Source: Paulownia fortunei (lineage: Eukaryota; Streptophyta; Magnoliopsida; Lamiales; Paulowniaceae). From it: a stretch of DNA of 64,000 nucleotides. This document shows, in pieces, positions 1 through 11,224 of the stretch (its first letter is position 1; the number at the start of each line of letters is the position of its first letter). The notes beneath the pieces are model-generated. The model did not search any database. It was given only the letters and a program-made list of their open reading frames with translations, and was not told where the DNA came from. The position numbers and the translations under genes are program-made. The stretch covers positions 2,108,001 to 2,172,000 of the forward strand of contig CM033122.1 of the NCBI GenBank assembly GCA_019321725.1, given 5' to 3'.

Positions 1-440
1 ATTTTCACAACGATTGGAAGAGATTTTTAAAAGTTGGTGTAATCTACTTACTAAATAAACACAATGAATTTTAAATTCGATTTTATATTTGTAATAGGAT
101 GAGTAAATATATATCTTTTATTAATATACGTAGATGTACTAATTTTTTTAACATAATCATTAATAGGTGAATTGACCCTTTTTCCCTATTAGCCAAGTTG
201 TAAAATAATTATTATAATGATCTAATCTCCTACCTTTTCCTTTGAGAGAAAGTAAAAATAAAAATAAAAATGAATTTTTGAAATTGAATGTGGTGCAGAA
301 ATACAGTGGGGTACATTGTTTAAGTGTAGAAATGTATTCCAGCTCTGCATACACACAGAAGAGTATAAATGAAAGCATACATAGACAAAAAACTCAATGC
401 CATGTGTAAATATTACAGGGGAGAAAAAAAAGAGAGAGAG
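1..440. other. AT-rich upstream sequence, no gene seen
   Basis: The window opens in AT-rich DNA with no family-recognisable open reading frame. Short frames here are low in complexity and dominated by F, L and S codons. It probably belongs to the promoter region of the FLZ gene downstream or to the preceding intergenic space. Confidence 0.6.
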
Positions 441-480
441 AGAAAGAGTATATGAGAAGCTCACTGCTTCTCTGATTTTG

Positions 481-484
<4 letters not shown>

Positions 485-517
<33 letters not shown>

Positions 518-541
518 GTACTACCCACACACACACACACA
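485..541. repeat. Compound GA/CA microsatellite
   Basis: A GA run occupies 485-515, and a CA run follows at 526-541 after a short non-repeat spacer. A shorter impure GA run lies upstream at about 431-447. The position suggests the promoter or 5' leader of the FLZ gene. Such GA/CT-rich leaders are common in plants. Confidence 0.95.
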
Positions 542-1627
542 AGATAAAGACAGGAGAGGGGTCTCCATTTTTCTATCACTGCATTTGGGTTTTTCCTCCT
601 TCTCACTCAAACCCCATTTCTCTCAAGTGTCTAGAGGGGAGACCAAGGTGGGATTTTTCCCCTTACTTTTTTCTGCATATCCAAGCACATAGAAAATATA
701 CTAAAAGAATTTATTATTGTATATGTGGCTTTCTTGATTGTTCTCAGGCTTCAGGCAGCATAGATTTTTTGACAAGTTCATATCTTTATTTGATTATTTA
801 TTGTTTTCATCTGGGTCATTGCTTATTGGGTGATTTCTTGGACGGAATGACGCATCTCTGAGTGTGATTGTGTATAAATAAACAAATAATAATTGGATAG
901 CCTCAAGGGGTTTATCTTTAGCCCTTTCTTTCTTTTTTTGTTTTTTTTTCTTTTTTTCAGAGGATCTTGATCAGGAGGATTTCTAAATGTAGATTTGGGG
1001 GATTAATAATAGGCATGTTTAGATGTCTTAACTCCGTTTTATTTATTTCTCTCCAGTGATTTTTCGTATAAGCATTTGGATTTCTTTCCTTTATTTGACT
1101 CCTCATTACTGTTTTTGAGTATAAAGTTGACTCTTTCACTTTTCTTGGATCATTCTCATTAATTTCTTTACTTCCGATTTTCTTATATCTTTTCATAATT
1201 TTTTAATTCACGGCATTATTCTCGAAAGATCTTTTATCTGGGTTTTCTTTTTTTCATCTTCTTGTTTCTTTATTCTGTTTTATTTTAAAATCATGTCCAT
1301 TAATAATAATCAATTTGAACCCAGAGTTGTTTTCTTCAGTATTTTCCATGTGAAATTTGGTTTTATGACTTGTCATTAAGAGGAAGAATGGGGAACCTAT
1401 TGCCTACTGTTATAAATTCCTTGTCTTTTTTTCTGTATCTGTTGGATAATGTTTTTGCTTTAACTGTGCAATGCAGTTCATGGCTTCCATTTTTCATGCT
1501 GTACTTTTGTCTTCATTTGATCCTGCATTTATTTAATTGGAAATGCACTAATTTCTGAGGGATTCTTTGGATTTTGATACAGGCTGTGGGGTTTTTGGTG
1601 TATTTCAAAGGTCTGAGTTTTGGAACA

Positions 1628-2994
1628 ATGCTGAGGAAGAGGACCAGATCACACCAGAAAGATCAACACATGAATAACATGATGCCTGATGCTATATCAG
1701 AGTCCTATTTTCATTCTGAAAATTTGAGTCAGAAGCATAAAAATAACTCCTTTTTAAAGGTGCCTGGCCTATTTGTGGGATTCAATCCCAGGAGTTCAGA
1801 TTCTGATTCAGTTAGAAGTCCTACCTCCCCATTAGATTTTAGGATATTTTCGAGTTTTGGCAATCCCTTTAGGTGTTCAAGGTCTCAAAATGAGGGGTAC
1901 CAGAAGAGCTGGGATTCTAGCAAAGTAGGCCTAAGCATTATCGATTCTCTTGATGATGAAACTAAACAACTGGGGAAGGTCACCCAATCATCTGAGAATA
2001 AAAATATTATTTTTGGACGACAAATGAGTATTAGAAGTCCAAATTTTCGTAGCCATGTTAGTTCTCTTGGTACGCCTAAGTCACTGCCCAAAAATGTTGC
2101 TGTTTTTCCTAATACCCGGGCTAAACCAGCCAATGTCCAAAAGGGCAATTCTGATGTTGTGTTTGAAATTGGAGAAGCCCCATTTGAACTGGAGCTAAAA
2201 GAAAATTTCCGTGCTTGTTCAATGGATTCTGGCAGGTATGGGTCACACTTGACCAATTTTGGAAATCGTAAGTCGAGATTTGGGTCTGGCAATTTGGTTT
2301 CTGAGAATACAATGGACCCAATGCCTTCAGAGTCTGGATTTATTGGAGGAAGCCTCAAGTTAGGGAATTCTTCTGGGGGAAAGTTGAGTCCAATTTCTCC
2401 ATCCATTCACTCTGGAACTTGTTTTATTGGTTCTATTCCAGAAAGTGAAATTGAACTTTCTGAGGATTATACTTGTGTTAGAACTCATGGCCCCAATCCA
2501 AAAGTTACTCATATCTTTGGCGACTGCATTTTGGAATGTCACAAGGATGAAGTAACCAATTTTTTGAAAAAAAGTGAAGGTGATAATGCAACCCCTGAGG
2601 TAGGTGGGCAGTCTGATGATGTTCTTGCTTCTTACCTGCCCAAGGATTTCTTGAAATTCTGTTACTCTTGCCAGAAGAAATTGGATGGTGAAGATATTTA
2701 CATGTATAGGTTAGCCTTGATATTCCTTACTATATTTGTGTTTGGGTTTGCACTCTTTAATTCCTTGGCATGTGTATAAAATACTGCTTCTATGTGAGAC
2801 TCTTATCGATTGATTCTCTTGGTTGTTTGGTGTCCTGCAGAGGTGAGAAAGCATTTTGCAGTTATAGCTGCCGCTCACAGGAGATCGAGATTGATGAAGA
2901 GATGGAGAAAACCAACAATAATTCTTCTGAAATTTCTTACAAGTCAAACAGCTGCGAAGAAATTTCTAAGAGTAGCTTGTTCATCACTACATAG
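1628..2994 (+). CDS. FCS-like zinc finger (FLZ, DUF581) protein
   Basis: Two coding exons, 1628-2709 and 2841-2994, with intron 2710-2840 (GT...CCTGCAG), give a 411-residue protein. The FLZ domain is at about residues 339-385: FCYSC at 344-348, then DIYMYRGEKAFCSYSC, with zinc ligands near C345/C348 and C367/C371. The splice falls inside the MYR|GEKAF motif, which confirms the exon join. The rest is long, serine-rich and low in recognisable structure, as in the longer FLZ proteins. Known FLZ proteins bind SnRK1 kinase subunits as adaptors in energy signalling; that role here is inferred from family. I chose ATG 1628 (MLRKRTRSH) because the upstream in-frame extension has no ATG and a TTTTGATACAG acceptor ends at 1581, implying a 5'UTR intron. 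A donor near 649 (CCAAG|GTGGGA) could be its other end. Confidence 0.9.
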
Positions 2995-4160
2995 GTGGAG
3001 TTTATTGCAATATCTTAAACACTGTGCCCATGATTGATGAAACTGCAGCGTTGGTGGACACCCTGATCTTCTATATACTGAGAGCTGTTTCTGTATCTGT
3101 TTGCGGCCTTGGATGATCATCGAGTGGATGTGTACCTTATGCTGATTGTGTTTCGTCTCTCATGGTTATAGTGGGTAGTGTATGGAACAAGCTGGTTTTG
3201 ACTTACTCTGATCTTTATATAGGATAGAAGAGCTTAATTCTGGTGATGCTAAAAAGGGTAGTAGCCCTTTAAGTGGCTCCCCAATTCTATCACCTGTTTG
3301 ATTCTTAAGCCGTCAACTAAATTTTGAGTCAATATAAATGGCTTTTCTGAATATGCATATCTCATTACTAAATGCTTTAATTAGAGATGCAAAGTTATGC
3401 GCCATGTCTATGCTTCAGTTTCGTCCATCTGAATTTGAATTGCTGCATGACAAGGCTTGTGTGATGTTTGCGCTTTAGCTTGCTATGTGACACTGTAATC
3501 TAATGATCTTTCATATGACCATTTGGATAAGAATTCTAGAACACCAGTATCTTCATGAATGAAATGCAAAATGGCTATGCTATGTTAACTTTGAGTTGAA
3601 TCTCATTGTAGCCATCCTGCCCTTTGAGTCTCTGGTTTTGGCCTACCGGTTAATTATGGATTCTTCACTGCTTTCGTACGTTCTTGCTGCTTGTATCAGT
3701 CCATCTTCCACCTTCTGCACGCTTGAAAGGCATCTCTTGAGCCAATTCATTTGTGAAACAGGCTCCATCTCATTTGGATGTGTATATTTTACAAATATTC
3801 AATCGCTGAAAGAACTGATTAGTGATGTTGTATTGTGACATACTCTAGCAAAAAAAGATCATTTGCCTTCTAGGATTGGCCCTCCAAAGCTTGTGGTATC
3901 TTCATTGAGGTTCAGAAGAACCAATGCTGTGTGTGTATTTTTTTTTTCTTTGAAAAAAGCTGGTATTCTCTCAGGCCTCAGCAGACACTGTCAATACCTC
4001 TCTGTTGGGTTGCAACCCTTTTTTTTTTTTAAGTCATTTGATACAACCTTAAATTCAATTCTTGTTGTCCTAAACTAGGTTAATACATCTATATGCTCAG
4101 CAGTCTCCATATTGTATGTTTTTATTTGTGTTCTTGATCTGCAGCTTCACTTGAATTCTG
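2995..4160. other. 3'UTR and intergenic sequence
   Basis: This follows the FLZ stop codon. The first several hundred bases probably form the 3'UTR. Short open frames (for example 3596-3838) show no recognisable domain or splice context, and I regard them as chance. Two poly-T runs (about 3940 and 4020) may mark old retrotransposed or A-tailed sequence. Confidence 0.5.
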
Positions 4161-4189
4161 TGAACTTATTCGGGTAATTTTACACTTTA

Positions 4190-4425
4190 TACCTTCAAAT
4201 TACACAATTTTGGCACTTTTTACTTTCTAAAGATGAATTTAGCACTTTCCAGCCTCGAATTAGATTAATATAGGCACTTTGCATCGTCTAAAGCTAAATT
4301 TGATACTTTGCAGTGTTGATACACCCTCGATTTAGATTAATTAGGCACTTTGCACCCTTTAAAACTAAATTTCACACTTTGCAGCCTCGAATTAGATTAA
4401 TATTCGCACCTTCCACCCTAGTAAT
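4190..4425. repeat. Degenerate tandem repeats
   Basis: Phrases such as GGCACTTTGCA, CTAAATTT and TCGAATTAGATTAATAT recur several times in the same order, with a period of very roughly 60 bases and with truncated copies. The array has decayed; I see no coding potential in it. Confidence 0.7.
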
Positions 4426-4704
4426 TTTGCTTGGTTGAAACCTGCCGGAAAAATGAGTGTCCTTAATTCTAAATGAGTTTTAAGGGTAATATTATATTAT
4501 AAAATTTTCCAACCAAATTATCATGTGTTTAGTGTACTTAGATAAATCACATTGAACATAATTGTAACTTTTAATAACGAATGAACCAAAACAAAAAATA
4601 AAAATAAAAATTAAGTCTAACTTTAATTTTAATTTTTTATTAATTTTTTTATTACATTAACATTTTTTAATTTATTTTAATCTTTTTAAAAATTTAAATT
4701 CTAA

Positions 4705-5308
4705 GGTTAATTGCCATGTTATTCTTAGTTCATGCAAATTCAATATTTTTTGTTATTCACACAAAATAATTTCATAGCGTACAAAGAATTAAGGTTATCG
4801 TTGATCAATTTGAAAACACCAAAAAGAAAATAAATATAAAAAATATAGTTCATTAGTTTCTTAAGAAAAGAAGCTAAGAGTAATTTATCCAAAAAAATAT
4901 TAAATCTTAACGTTAGTGCACGAGCTAACAATTGTGTTTTTTTTTTGGAATGAAATGTTTAGTGAAATGGGTTTTTGGGATTGAAAATGTGAATTCTTGG
5001 ATATTAAGGGGTTATTAGCAATTTTCCATTTTATGGCCCTTTTTCTTGTGTAGTTTGAATCAAGCAAAAATATCAAAGAGAGCTTTATCTCATAACAGGA
5101 ATTGCGCCCAAAAAGGGTATTAAGTTTTAGTGGAGGAGAAATAAATGATCTAACTACTTTAGAGAAAAGTGTAAATAAAATGACCAATTTATCCATCCTA
5201 ACTCTCCAACTCATTTTTCAATGGTTTTACTTTTTAACCCCTAAAAATGGAGAGGGTGCAATAACGAACATTAATATGATTTCAAAGGGTGCAAAATGGC
5301 AATTAACC
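4705..5308. mobile_element. Possible MITE-like element with short terminal inverted repeats
   Basis: GGTTAATTGCCATG at 4705-4718 is matched in inverted orientation by AATGGCAATTAACC at 5295-5308 (13 of 14 positions). The interval is about 600 bases, AT-rich, and lacks a transposase-like frame. No clear target-site duplication flanks it. The pairing of the ends is directly visible; calling it a non-autonomous DNA element is inference. Confidence 0.35.
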
Positions 5309-5339
5309 AACTTATTCGATTTATACACACATAAGCCTA

Positions 5340-5685
5340 GAATTCATCACATGAGAGCTGGCCATGCCCGAAATCATTACTTAACTGCAAGAGGGTGATG
5401 TCGATGGCAAAGCTAGTTACTGGAGTGAAGTCGTAACAATACAGCATACTAGAAGGTCCGGCTGGATCACCTCATTTTCAGGAAAAACTAATATTTGTTG
5501 GGTATTTTGATTTGACAATACTTCACACCAAAAATAAAAACAAGGAAGCTGTGTTTGAGTAAACTTTGATATGAAGTTTTCTTTCATTTATCAATGATAA
5601 ATAGATCAAGCTCATGAGCTTATTATCCTAAATTGAAATAAGTTGATAGGATTCCTTTGTTAACGTCCCTTTATCCCCGCGAAGC
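5340..5685 (+). pseudogene. Nuclear plastid DNA (NUPT): 3' end of rrn16 and rrn16-trnI spacer
   Basis: From about 5345 the sequence follows the end of plastid 16S rRNA: GAGCTGGCCATGCCCGAAAT, ACTGGAGTGAAGTCGTAAC, then GGCTGGATCACCTC near 5460-5473. It continues into what I recognise as the plastid spacer toward trnI (TTGTTGGGTATTTTG, CAAGCTCATGAGCTTATTAT, GTTGATAGGAT). The copy has many substitutions, largely C-to-T and G-to-A, plus small indels. The terminal CACCTCC anti-Shine-Dalgarno region now reads CACCTCA. This is a decayed fragment and not a working rRNA gene. The identification rests on my knowledge of plastid 16S; a search against a plastome would settle it. Confidence 0.88.
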
Positions 5686-6642
5686 TTAGAATTATTAAGA
5701 AAATGTTAACTCAGTGCACAATCATTTATACTGTATTCTAATACTACACCCGATGAACATATACCAACATCCCAATAAAATGCACATAATATAGCATCCA
5801 CATATAAAAACATATACCTACAATCATTCACACACAGAAGCACGCACTTACATGGGTGTGCTTGGATGAAGGGGAATCTCCACTGGGTATGCATTTCACT
5901 GCTCTTCATATACCCACCCCCACGGCCACACCTCCCCCCTTATTTTCCTTTCTTTTTTGCCTTTTAAATGGGGTGTTATGTTTTGTTGGGTTCAGGTTGG
6001 TTTGGAAAGCTGAAGTTTCGCAAGTTACAATAACGTTGCATTTGGGAGATTTGGGTTTGCAAGAAAGTATTTGAAGTTATCGGAAAATTTGGGTTTGAGA
6101 AACGTAATTGGAGTTAACAAAATGTAAATAATTTCTATATTGAGAAGATTTAAAATCCAAACTAATGATCAAGAAAATAGCTCAGAAAGGTTTAATCTTT
6201 AAGCATTTGAAACCATAAGCGTGCATCAAATTCTACACATTATAATTAAGTGTGCATCAAATCCCACACAGCTTACAGAAACATTCATCCCGACGACCAT
6301 TCCACTCTTCTTGACCGTAGAACCCTACATGACAAGTAGGTTAGCCGACAGAAGCACCACATAAATGTACATTCATGCAATTATAGATGGGACTCAAAAA
6401 TAAAAATAATAATAATAAAAATACAATACAATATTTTTAAACTTCCGTTGCATTTACAAAAGATTGTAGCTAATATTCATCCGCCCAATTATCTCAAAAG
6501 ATTCAAGCTTAAGAAAAGTTAAAGCTTTCTCAAGAGTCATATATGCAAGCAAACGAAATTAAAGCCAAGATCTAATGATGAAAATCATGGACCAAACGGC
6601 TCACACAATTCGATACTCCAACTGTTACCATCATAAAACAAA
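5686..6642. other. Intergenic sequence and probable SUVH 3'UTR
   Basis: There is no supported coding frame. The interval between about 6250 and 6642 directly follows the SUVH stop on the minus strand and is probably its 3'UTR. A short near-duplicate (GTGCATCAAAT followed by a CACA-type tail) occurs twice near 6221 and 6251. Confidence 0.5.
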
Positions 6643-9600
6643 TTAGTACATCCTGCCAGTACATTCTGCAGTACCACAATAACATTTCTTGACCTTAATA
6701 TTTCCATTAGAATCACGAATCTGATCCACAGAGTAATTGTAGTGATACGTCAGCTCCTGCAAGGGAGGAATATTTTCCATTGCAAAAAGCATTACGTGGG
6801 GCATTTTCCTGTCATCATGATCATAGATCACATTTTGTGCGTAAAGGTTTGGTAAACAGCTGTGATTAATGAACCTCCCGATATTTCCATACTGGGCTGC
6901 ATCGATTGTATGGCCACCTTCTTCCATAAGTACAGCAGAAATTGCTTGTTCTTCAGGCTTGACAGAGGAGTCACTGTAATTCTGCCCAATATCAAAGAGA
7001 TATTCATCGTTGCCAATTCTTTGTTCAGCTTCCTTGTCTTCAAGAAGCTCTCCAGCATACTCGCATATAAAACTTCCTGAAGGTATAGAAGTCAGGGGCC
7101 TCACTCCCCAGCCTCTTGACTCTGTCTTGAAGATCTCAAGCTGAAATTTGATGCCACGTTGGCTGACCCTATTATAGCAAGAAGGAGGGCATTTACAATG
7201 AGGACCACATTCATATACAAGAAGTTTGGTTTCAACTAGAGCCCCATTACGGTTGAATGGGATTTCGCCTCCATTTCTGACTGCACATCGGCATTTTTTT
7301 GAGTCAGAGCATCGCCCTGTACAATCACAACCAGCTGGGGGAATTGGATGGTACCAATCAGGATACATCATCTTAGAAATGTAGTTGAATGGAGGTGGTT
7401 TCTCATTGTCTAAAGTATTCACAGCACAAATAGGAATGGGCTCTTTTCCTCCTGATATATCAGTGACACACACACCTGGTCGGAATTTGGACTTATTTGA
7501 CTTCTTCAATTCTTTCCAAGCAAGCTCAGGCTGACCAGGATTCCTTCTCAACTCAAACATAAAAACCTGCTTACCATGAGGCCCTGTTTCTGTCCAATAA
7601 TTTTTCACCTTGTATAGGCCATCATAAACATATGTCATGACCATCTTAGGTTTTGGATCCAGAGGATCAACAGCCTTTGTCTCCTTCCATCCCCGAACAA
7701 CACGAACCGGAGTCTGTGCTGATATACTATTCCTTAGCGCCAAATTCCCTCTTTCAAGTTTCTGATCTTCTGGTTGCTTGCTTTTACCAATGACATTTCC
7801 TCCTTGCCCAGAGTATATCAAGACATCAGCATTCTCCAAATCATCAGCATAAGCCCCAGAAGCAACAATACTAGTGGCAACTGGCACTCCATTAAGCTTC
7901 ATCCAATCTATACCAGCCTGGTACAGGCGGTGAATACCAACAACAGCAAGCTCCACTCTGTACTGAAACTCATCGCCCACTTCAACTCCAGGAACTTCTC
8001 CCAAAATCTGCTTTTCTGTGTTGACTTCTTTTCCTCTCTCTTTAATAGCCTTTGCGGTGAGCAGATCAATCCTTTTGTATTTTTTTCCAGACTGCCTTGA
8101 TTTTCCTTCCTCTTCCGGCATTGAGTTTGCTTCTTCTTGTTGCAAGAGCTTTCTACAAATAGCATGGAACAACCGAAGAGTATCTCTCACTCTATTTCGG
8201 GCATCACCATGACCAGAACTGTTAGGACCAAAGGGAGGCAGGCTAACTTCAAAATGTGGTATATGGCTGGCAGGAGAATTTGTAGGGAAATCTCCATCAT
8301 GACCATGACCTTCATCATCTTCGAGCATTAACGCTCCGGGACTCCCATCTGCATCATTGAAAATATGAACTTCGTTGTGCTTCTTAGATGGCAATCCTGA
8401 AAATTTTACTTTAGGACTACTTTTCCTAGCAACAGCCTTGGCCTTCTTTCGCCATGAAAAATTCTGCTTCCTATTTTTTTCTCCACTCATTCCTCCATCA
8501 GAGTTACTTAAAACTGTTTTCCCTTTCCTCCATGGACAATAAGGTGTAGCCATCAGACCATGCACAACCTCCCTATCCACTTCATCCGCTGAGCTGAAAA
8601 CACTATGTGAAGGCCTCATTTCATCACTTTCTCCTGGTGAATAAACAACAATATCCTTTCCTACAGGTCCTGCAGAATCATTATCACTAATGTCAAGCAC
8701 TGCCTTGAACATGGAAATAGGAGTGATTTCAGGCACGCCTTCATCATAGGCACCACAATCTTCCTCATCTATGAAGGTCAATAATGAACCAAGACTTCCA
8801 TCTGCATCATAGGAATCAGGAAATGAAGTCTTCTTCAGAGATGATCCTCCTGAACAATCTTCTTTAAGATTGCTATTCAAAGCAACAGCTTTGGACTTCT
8901 GTAGCCGAGACACATTCCGCTGTCTCACTTTTAGTGCACTTGTTCTACCATCTGAATTATTTATAGCAGCTTTTGCTTTCCTCCATGGACAATATGGCGC
9001 AGCCATCAGGCCATGTACAACCTCCGTATGAAATTCCTTCCCCAAGTTTAAACCACTATGTGGAGACCTTACTTTATCATTTCTATCTGGAGAGTAAACA
9101 GCAATCTCTTTTCCCACTGGTCCTCCAGTATCCTCAATGCTGGTATCAACCACTGCCTTGGACATGGTCCCTGATCCAAGCACAGCTTGTCTTGCTTCTG
9201 TTTTCTCAATAATGCTATGCTGTAAATCTCTGTTGCATTCTTCAAAATCTGTGAGCCCACCTTCGACAATGGCTTCTGTAGTCTCTCCCAGAGACCCTGT
9301 TCCAGCACCATCTTCATTCAATGTTTCAGTTGTTTCTTTTTTAACATGAATGTTGTCAAGTCCATCCAAACATTCTTTTTGAGAAGTCGTCAGCATCTCT
9401 CCTATTGTCCCTCCCTCTGAAACATTCTTCGACATAGTAGCCTCTGGTGCCACTTCAACTTTTTCAATCCTATCCAGACACTCATTTCCTGATGTAACCA
9501 TCAGTTTTTCTTCTTCAATTGGTAAAGGAACATTTCTCCCACAATGTGGAGGGAAGTCACGAACAGCAGAAACTCTTCTCAGACGGTATTTATCCTTCGG

Positions 9601-10584
9601 CCTAATAGAAGTCTCTGTCTTAATACTGACACAAAATAAAGATAATGCCTGAGAATTACCGAGCAAGAGCTCTTTATCAACTGAAGCACCAGCAGCTAAC
9701 CTGGACTTTGCCATCTCCACACCTGATTTCTTAACCAAAGCCAAACGTTCCACTTCGTTTAACTCTTTCAACATTTTCTGACCTCCAGCCTCAGTATCTT
9801 CATTAGATGAACCAATTTTCATGTCATTCAGTGTACCAACTCCGGTGAGTTCGGTTTCTGTTATCAATTCCTCAACATCATTCGAGAAACCATCCATTAT
9901 CGTTGTTGTCACTTTTCCCACCAATGCGTCCAATGATTCAGCCCTCTCTACTTCAATAGGATTATTTACTGCTTCATGTCTATGACACTCAACCTCGTTT
10001 GGCAATTGAATCCTGAGTGGCCCAATATCCATCACCAATTTCTCAACGACATTTGTGTTCCTGATCACTTTTTCCACTAATGCATCCAATGATTCAGTCA
10101 TGTCTACATCCACATTACTGTTTACAGCTTCGTGTGATTGACACTCCACCTTGATATTAGAGTTTTTGGCACCACTAGAACCCACAACATTTTGTATTTC
10201 AGAAAATTTTCTCCCATAAAACTTCACAAGTTTGGGCATTTCAGCAGACTTAATCCCATCAGTCTCTATTCTATTGGTGATTTCAGAATTTCCAACAGCC
10301 TCGGACTCCATTAGATCAGCCATTTCGGAAATTCCAACACCATTAGCCACCATAGCATTGATCATGTCAGAATTTTTAACACCAATAGCCTCCCTAATCC
10401 CGGCTCCACTACCACCATTCTCTTCAGGTTTCAAATTCATTGGCACAACATTGAGGCCACACCCAGGCGGAAAATTCCGGATTGCAGATACTTTCCTGGG
10501 CTTATATTTGGGCACGTAGCCATTCTCCAAAGGCCGCTTGTTTGAGACCTCACCAGATAAGCTACCGTTTGAAAATGAAACCAT
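6643..10584 (-). CDS. SUVH5/6-type histone H3K9 methyltransferase
   Basis: A single uninterrupted coding exon encodes 1313 residues, starting at ATG 10584 (MVSFSNGSL). The C-terminal half carries an SRA/YDG domain at about 860-1020 (starting ILGEVPGVEVGDEF), a cysteine-rich pre-SET at about 1086-1145 (CDCTGRCSDSKKCRC...), a SET domain at about 1146-1290 with GRFINHSC near 1237-1243, and post-SET CYCGTAEC near 1301. All key cofactor and zinc motifs look intact. The family reads methylated DNA through SRA and deposits H3K9 methylation in heterochromatin; SUVH5/6 is the best match from the long N-terminus. That N-terminus holds two copies of a V(R/S)A(V/I)R(D/N)FPP-CG motif and two copies of a GLMA(A/T)PYCPWRK motif. 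Splice signals upstream suggest 5'UTR exons at 10585-10645, 10990-11064 and from 11175 upward. Confidence 0.95.
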   Translation of the reverse strand: MVSFSNGSLSGEVSNKRPLENGYVPKYKPRKVSAIRNFPPGCGLNVVPMNLKPEENGGSGAGIREAIGVKNSDMINAMVANGVGISEMADLMESEAVGNSEITNRIETDGIKSAEMPKLVKFYGRKFSEIQNVVGSSGAKNSNIKVECQSHEAVNSNVDVDMTESLDALVEKVIRNTNVVEKLVMDIGPLRIQLPNEVECHRHEAVNNPIEVERAESLDALVGKVTTTIMDGFSNDVEELITETELTGVGTLNDMKIGSSNEDTEAGGQKMLKELNEVERLALVKKSGVEMAKSRLAAGASVDKELLLGNSQALSLFCVSIKTETSIRPKDKYRLRRVSAVRDFPPHCGRNVPLPIEEEKLMVTSGNECLDRIEKVEVAPEATMSKNVSEGGTIGEMLTTSQKECLDGLDNIHVKKETTETLNEDGAGTGSLGETTEAIVEGGLTDFEECNRDLQHSIIEKTEARQAVLGSGTMSKAVVDTSIEDTGGPVGKEIAVYSPDRNDKVRSPHSGLNLGKEFHTEVVHGLMAAPYCPWRKAKAAINNSDGRTSALKVRQRNVSRLQKSKAVALNSNLKEDCSGGSSLKKTSFPDSYDADGSLGSLLTFIDEEDCGAYDEGVPEITPISMFKAVLDISDNDSAGPVGKDIVVYSPGESDEMRPSHSVFSSADEVDREVVHGLMATPYCPWRKGKTVLSNSDGGMSGEKNRKQNFSWRKKAKAVARKSSPKVKFSGLPSKKHNEVHIFNDADGSPGALMLEDDEGHGHDGDFPTNSPASHIPHFEVSLPPFGPNSSGHGDARNRVRDTLRLFHAICRKLLQQEEANSMPEEEGKSRQSGKKYKRIDLLTAKAIKERGKEVNTEKQILGEVPGVEVGDEFQYRVELAVVGIHRLYQAGIDWMKLNGVPVATSIVASGAYADDLENADVLIYSGQGGNVIGKSKQPEDQKLERGNLALRNSISAQTPVRVVRGWKETKAVDPLDPKPKMVMTYVYDGLYKVKNYWTETGPHGKQVFMFELRRNPGQPELAWKELKKSNKSKFRPGVCVTDISGGKEPIPICAVNTLDNEKPPPFNYISKMMYPDWYHPIPPAGCDCTGRCSDSKKCRCAVRNGGEIPFNRNGALVETKLLVYECGPHCKCPPSCYNRVSQRGIKFQLEIFKTESRGWGVRPLTSIPSGSFICEYAGELLEDKEAEQRIGNDEYLFDIGQNYSDSSVKPEEQAISAVLMEEGGHTIDAAQYGNIGRFINHSCLPNLYAQNVIYDHDDRKMPHVMLFAMENIPPLQELTYHYNYSVDQIRDSNGNIKVKKCYCGTAECTGRMY

Positions 10585-11224
10585 TATCTATTGTCAACAA
10601 TTCCCTAAGAGAGTCCCACCAACCCCACTGTTTGTCTGAAAAAACCTGGAAATCTAAAGAGTAATTATTAACAATGAGAACAGTAAAATCAGGCTGAAGA
10701 CCGGAAAAAAAAGTAGAAATAAAAATTCAAACAACTAATATATGATTAAATAGATCCATCCATCCATCAATAAGTAAAAGCAACCCACAACAAAAACATA
10801 TATCCATAAACAAGTACACAATAGAGCATCCTAACAACCTTAGAAATAGAAAATTTAGGGCACAAAAGAAAAAGGCAAAGTTAAATTTTTTTGGTGAAAA
10901 TGTCAAAATAAATGCATACGCTCTGATAACATCCAGCAAAAAAATGCACAACGACAAACACACAAATGCAAACATGCAACCAGAAATACCTGATGAAAGA
11001 GAAGTCGTCGCTAATCTCTTCGAAAAAATGAAAAAGAAATTTGACGAGTCGTTCACCACAAAAGCTGCACCAGCATAACGAACATTATTATAGAAATTAT
11101 TACTAAATTAATTAAATCACAGATAAAAAAAATAGCAGAATAAATGGAAAACTCAAAGATATTGATTAATCTACCTAGATTCGTCACCGCGACATCAAAA
11201 TCTGCAGTTCCACCTTCAACCGAG

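Noticed and set aside
397..861. 154-residue open frame on the + strand
   Set aside because: It is largely the GA/CA microsatellite translated (RERERE, THTHTH) with no domain; it is promoter or leader DNA of the FLZ gene.
1885..2406. 173-residue minus-strand frame in the FLZ gene
   Set aside because: Antisense shadow of FLZ exon 1, with no recognisable family.
5340..5480. A working 16S rRNA gene or bacterial contamination
   Set aside because: Only the 3' end is present, it carries many transitions and indels, and it is flanked by plant nuclear sequence.
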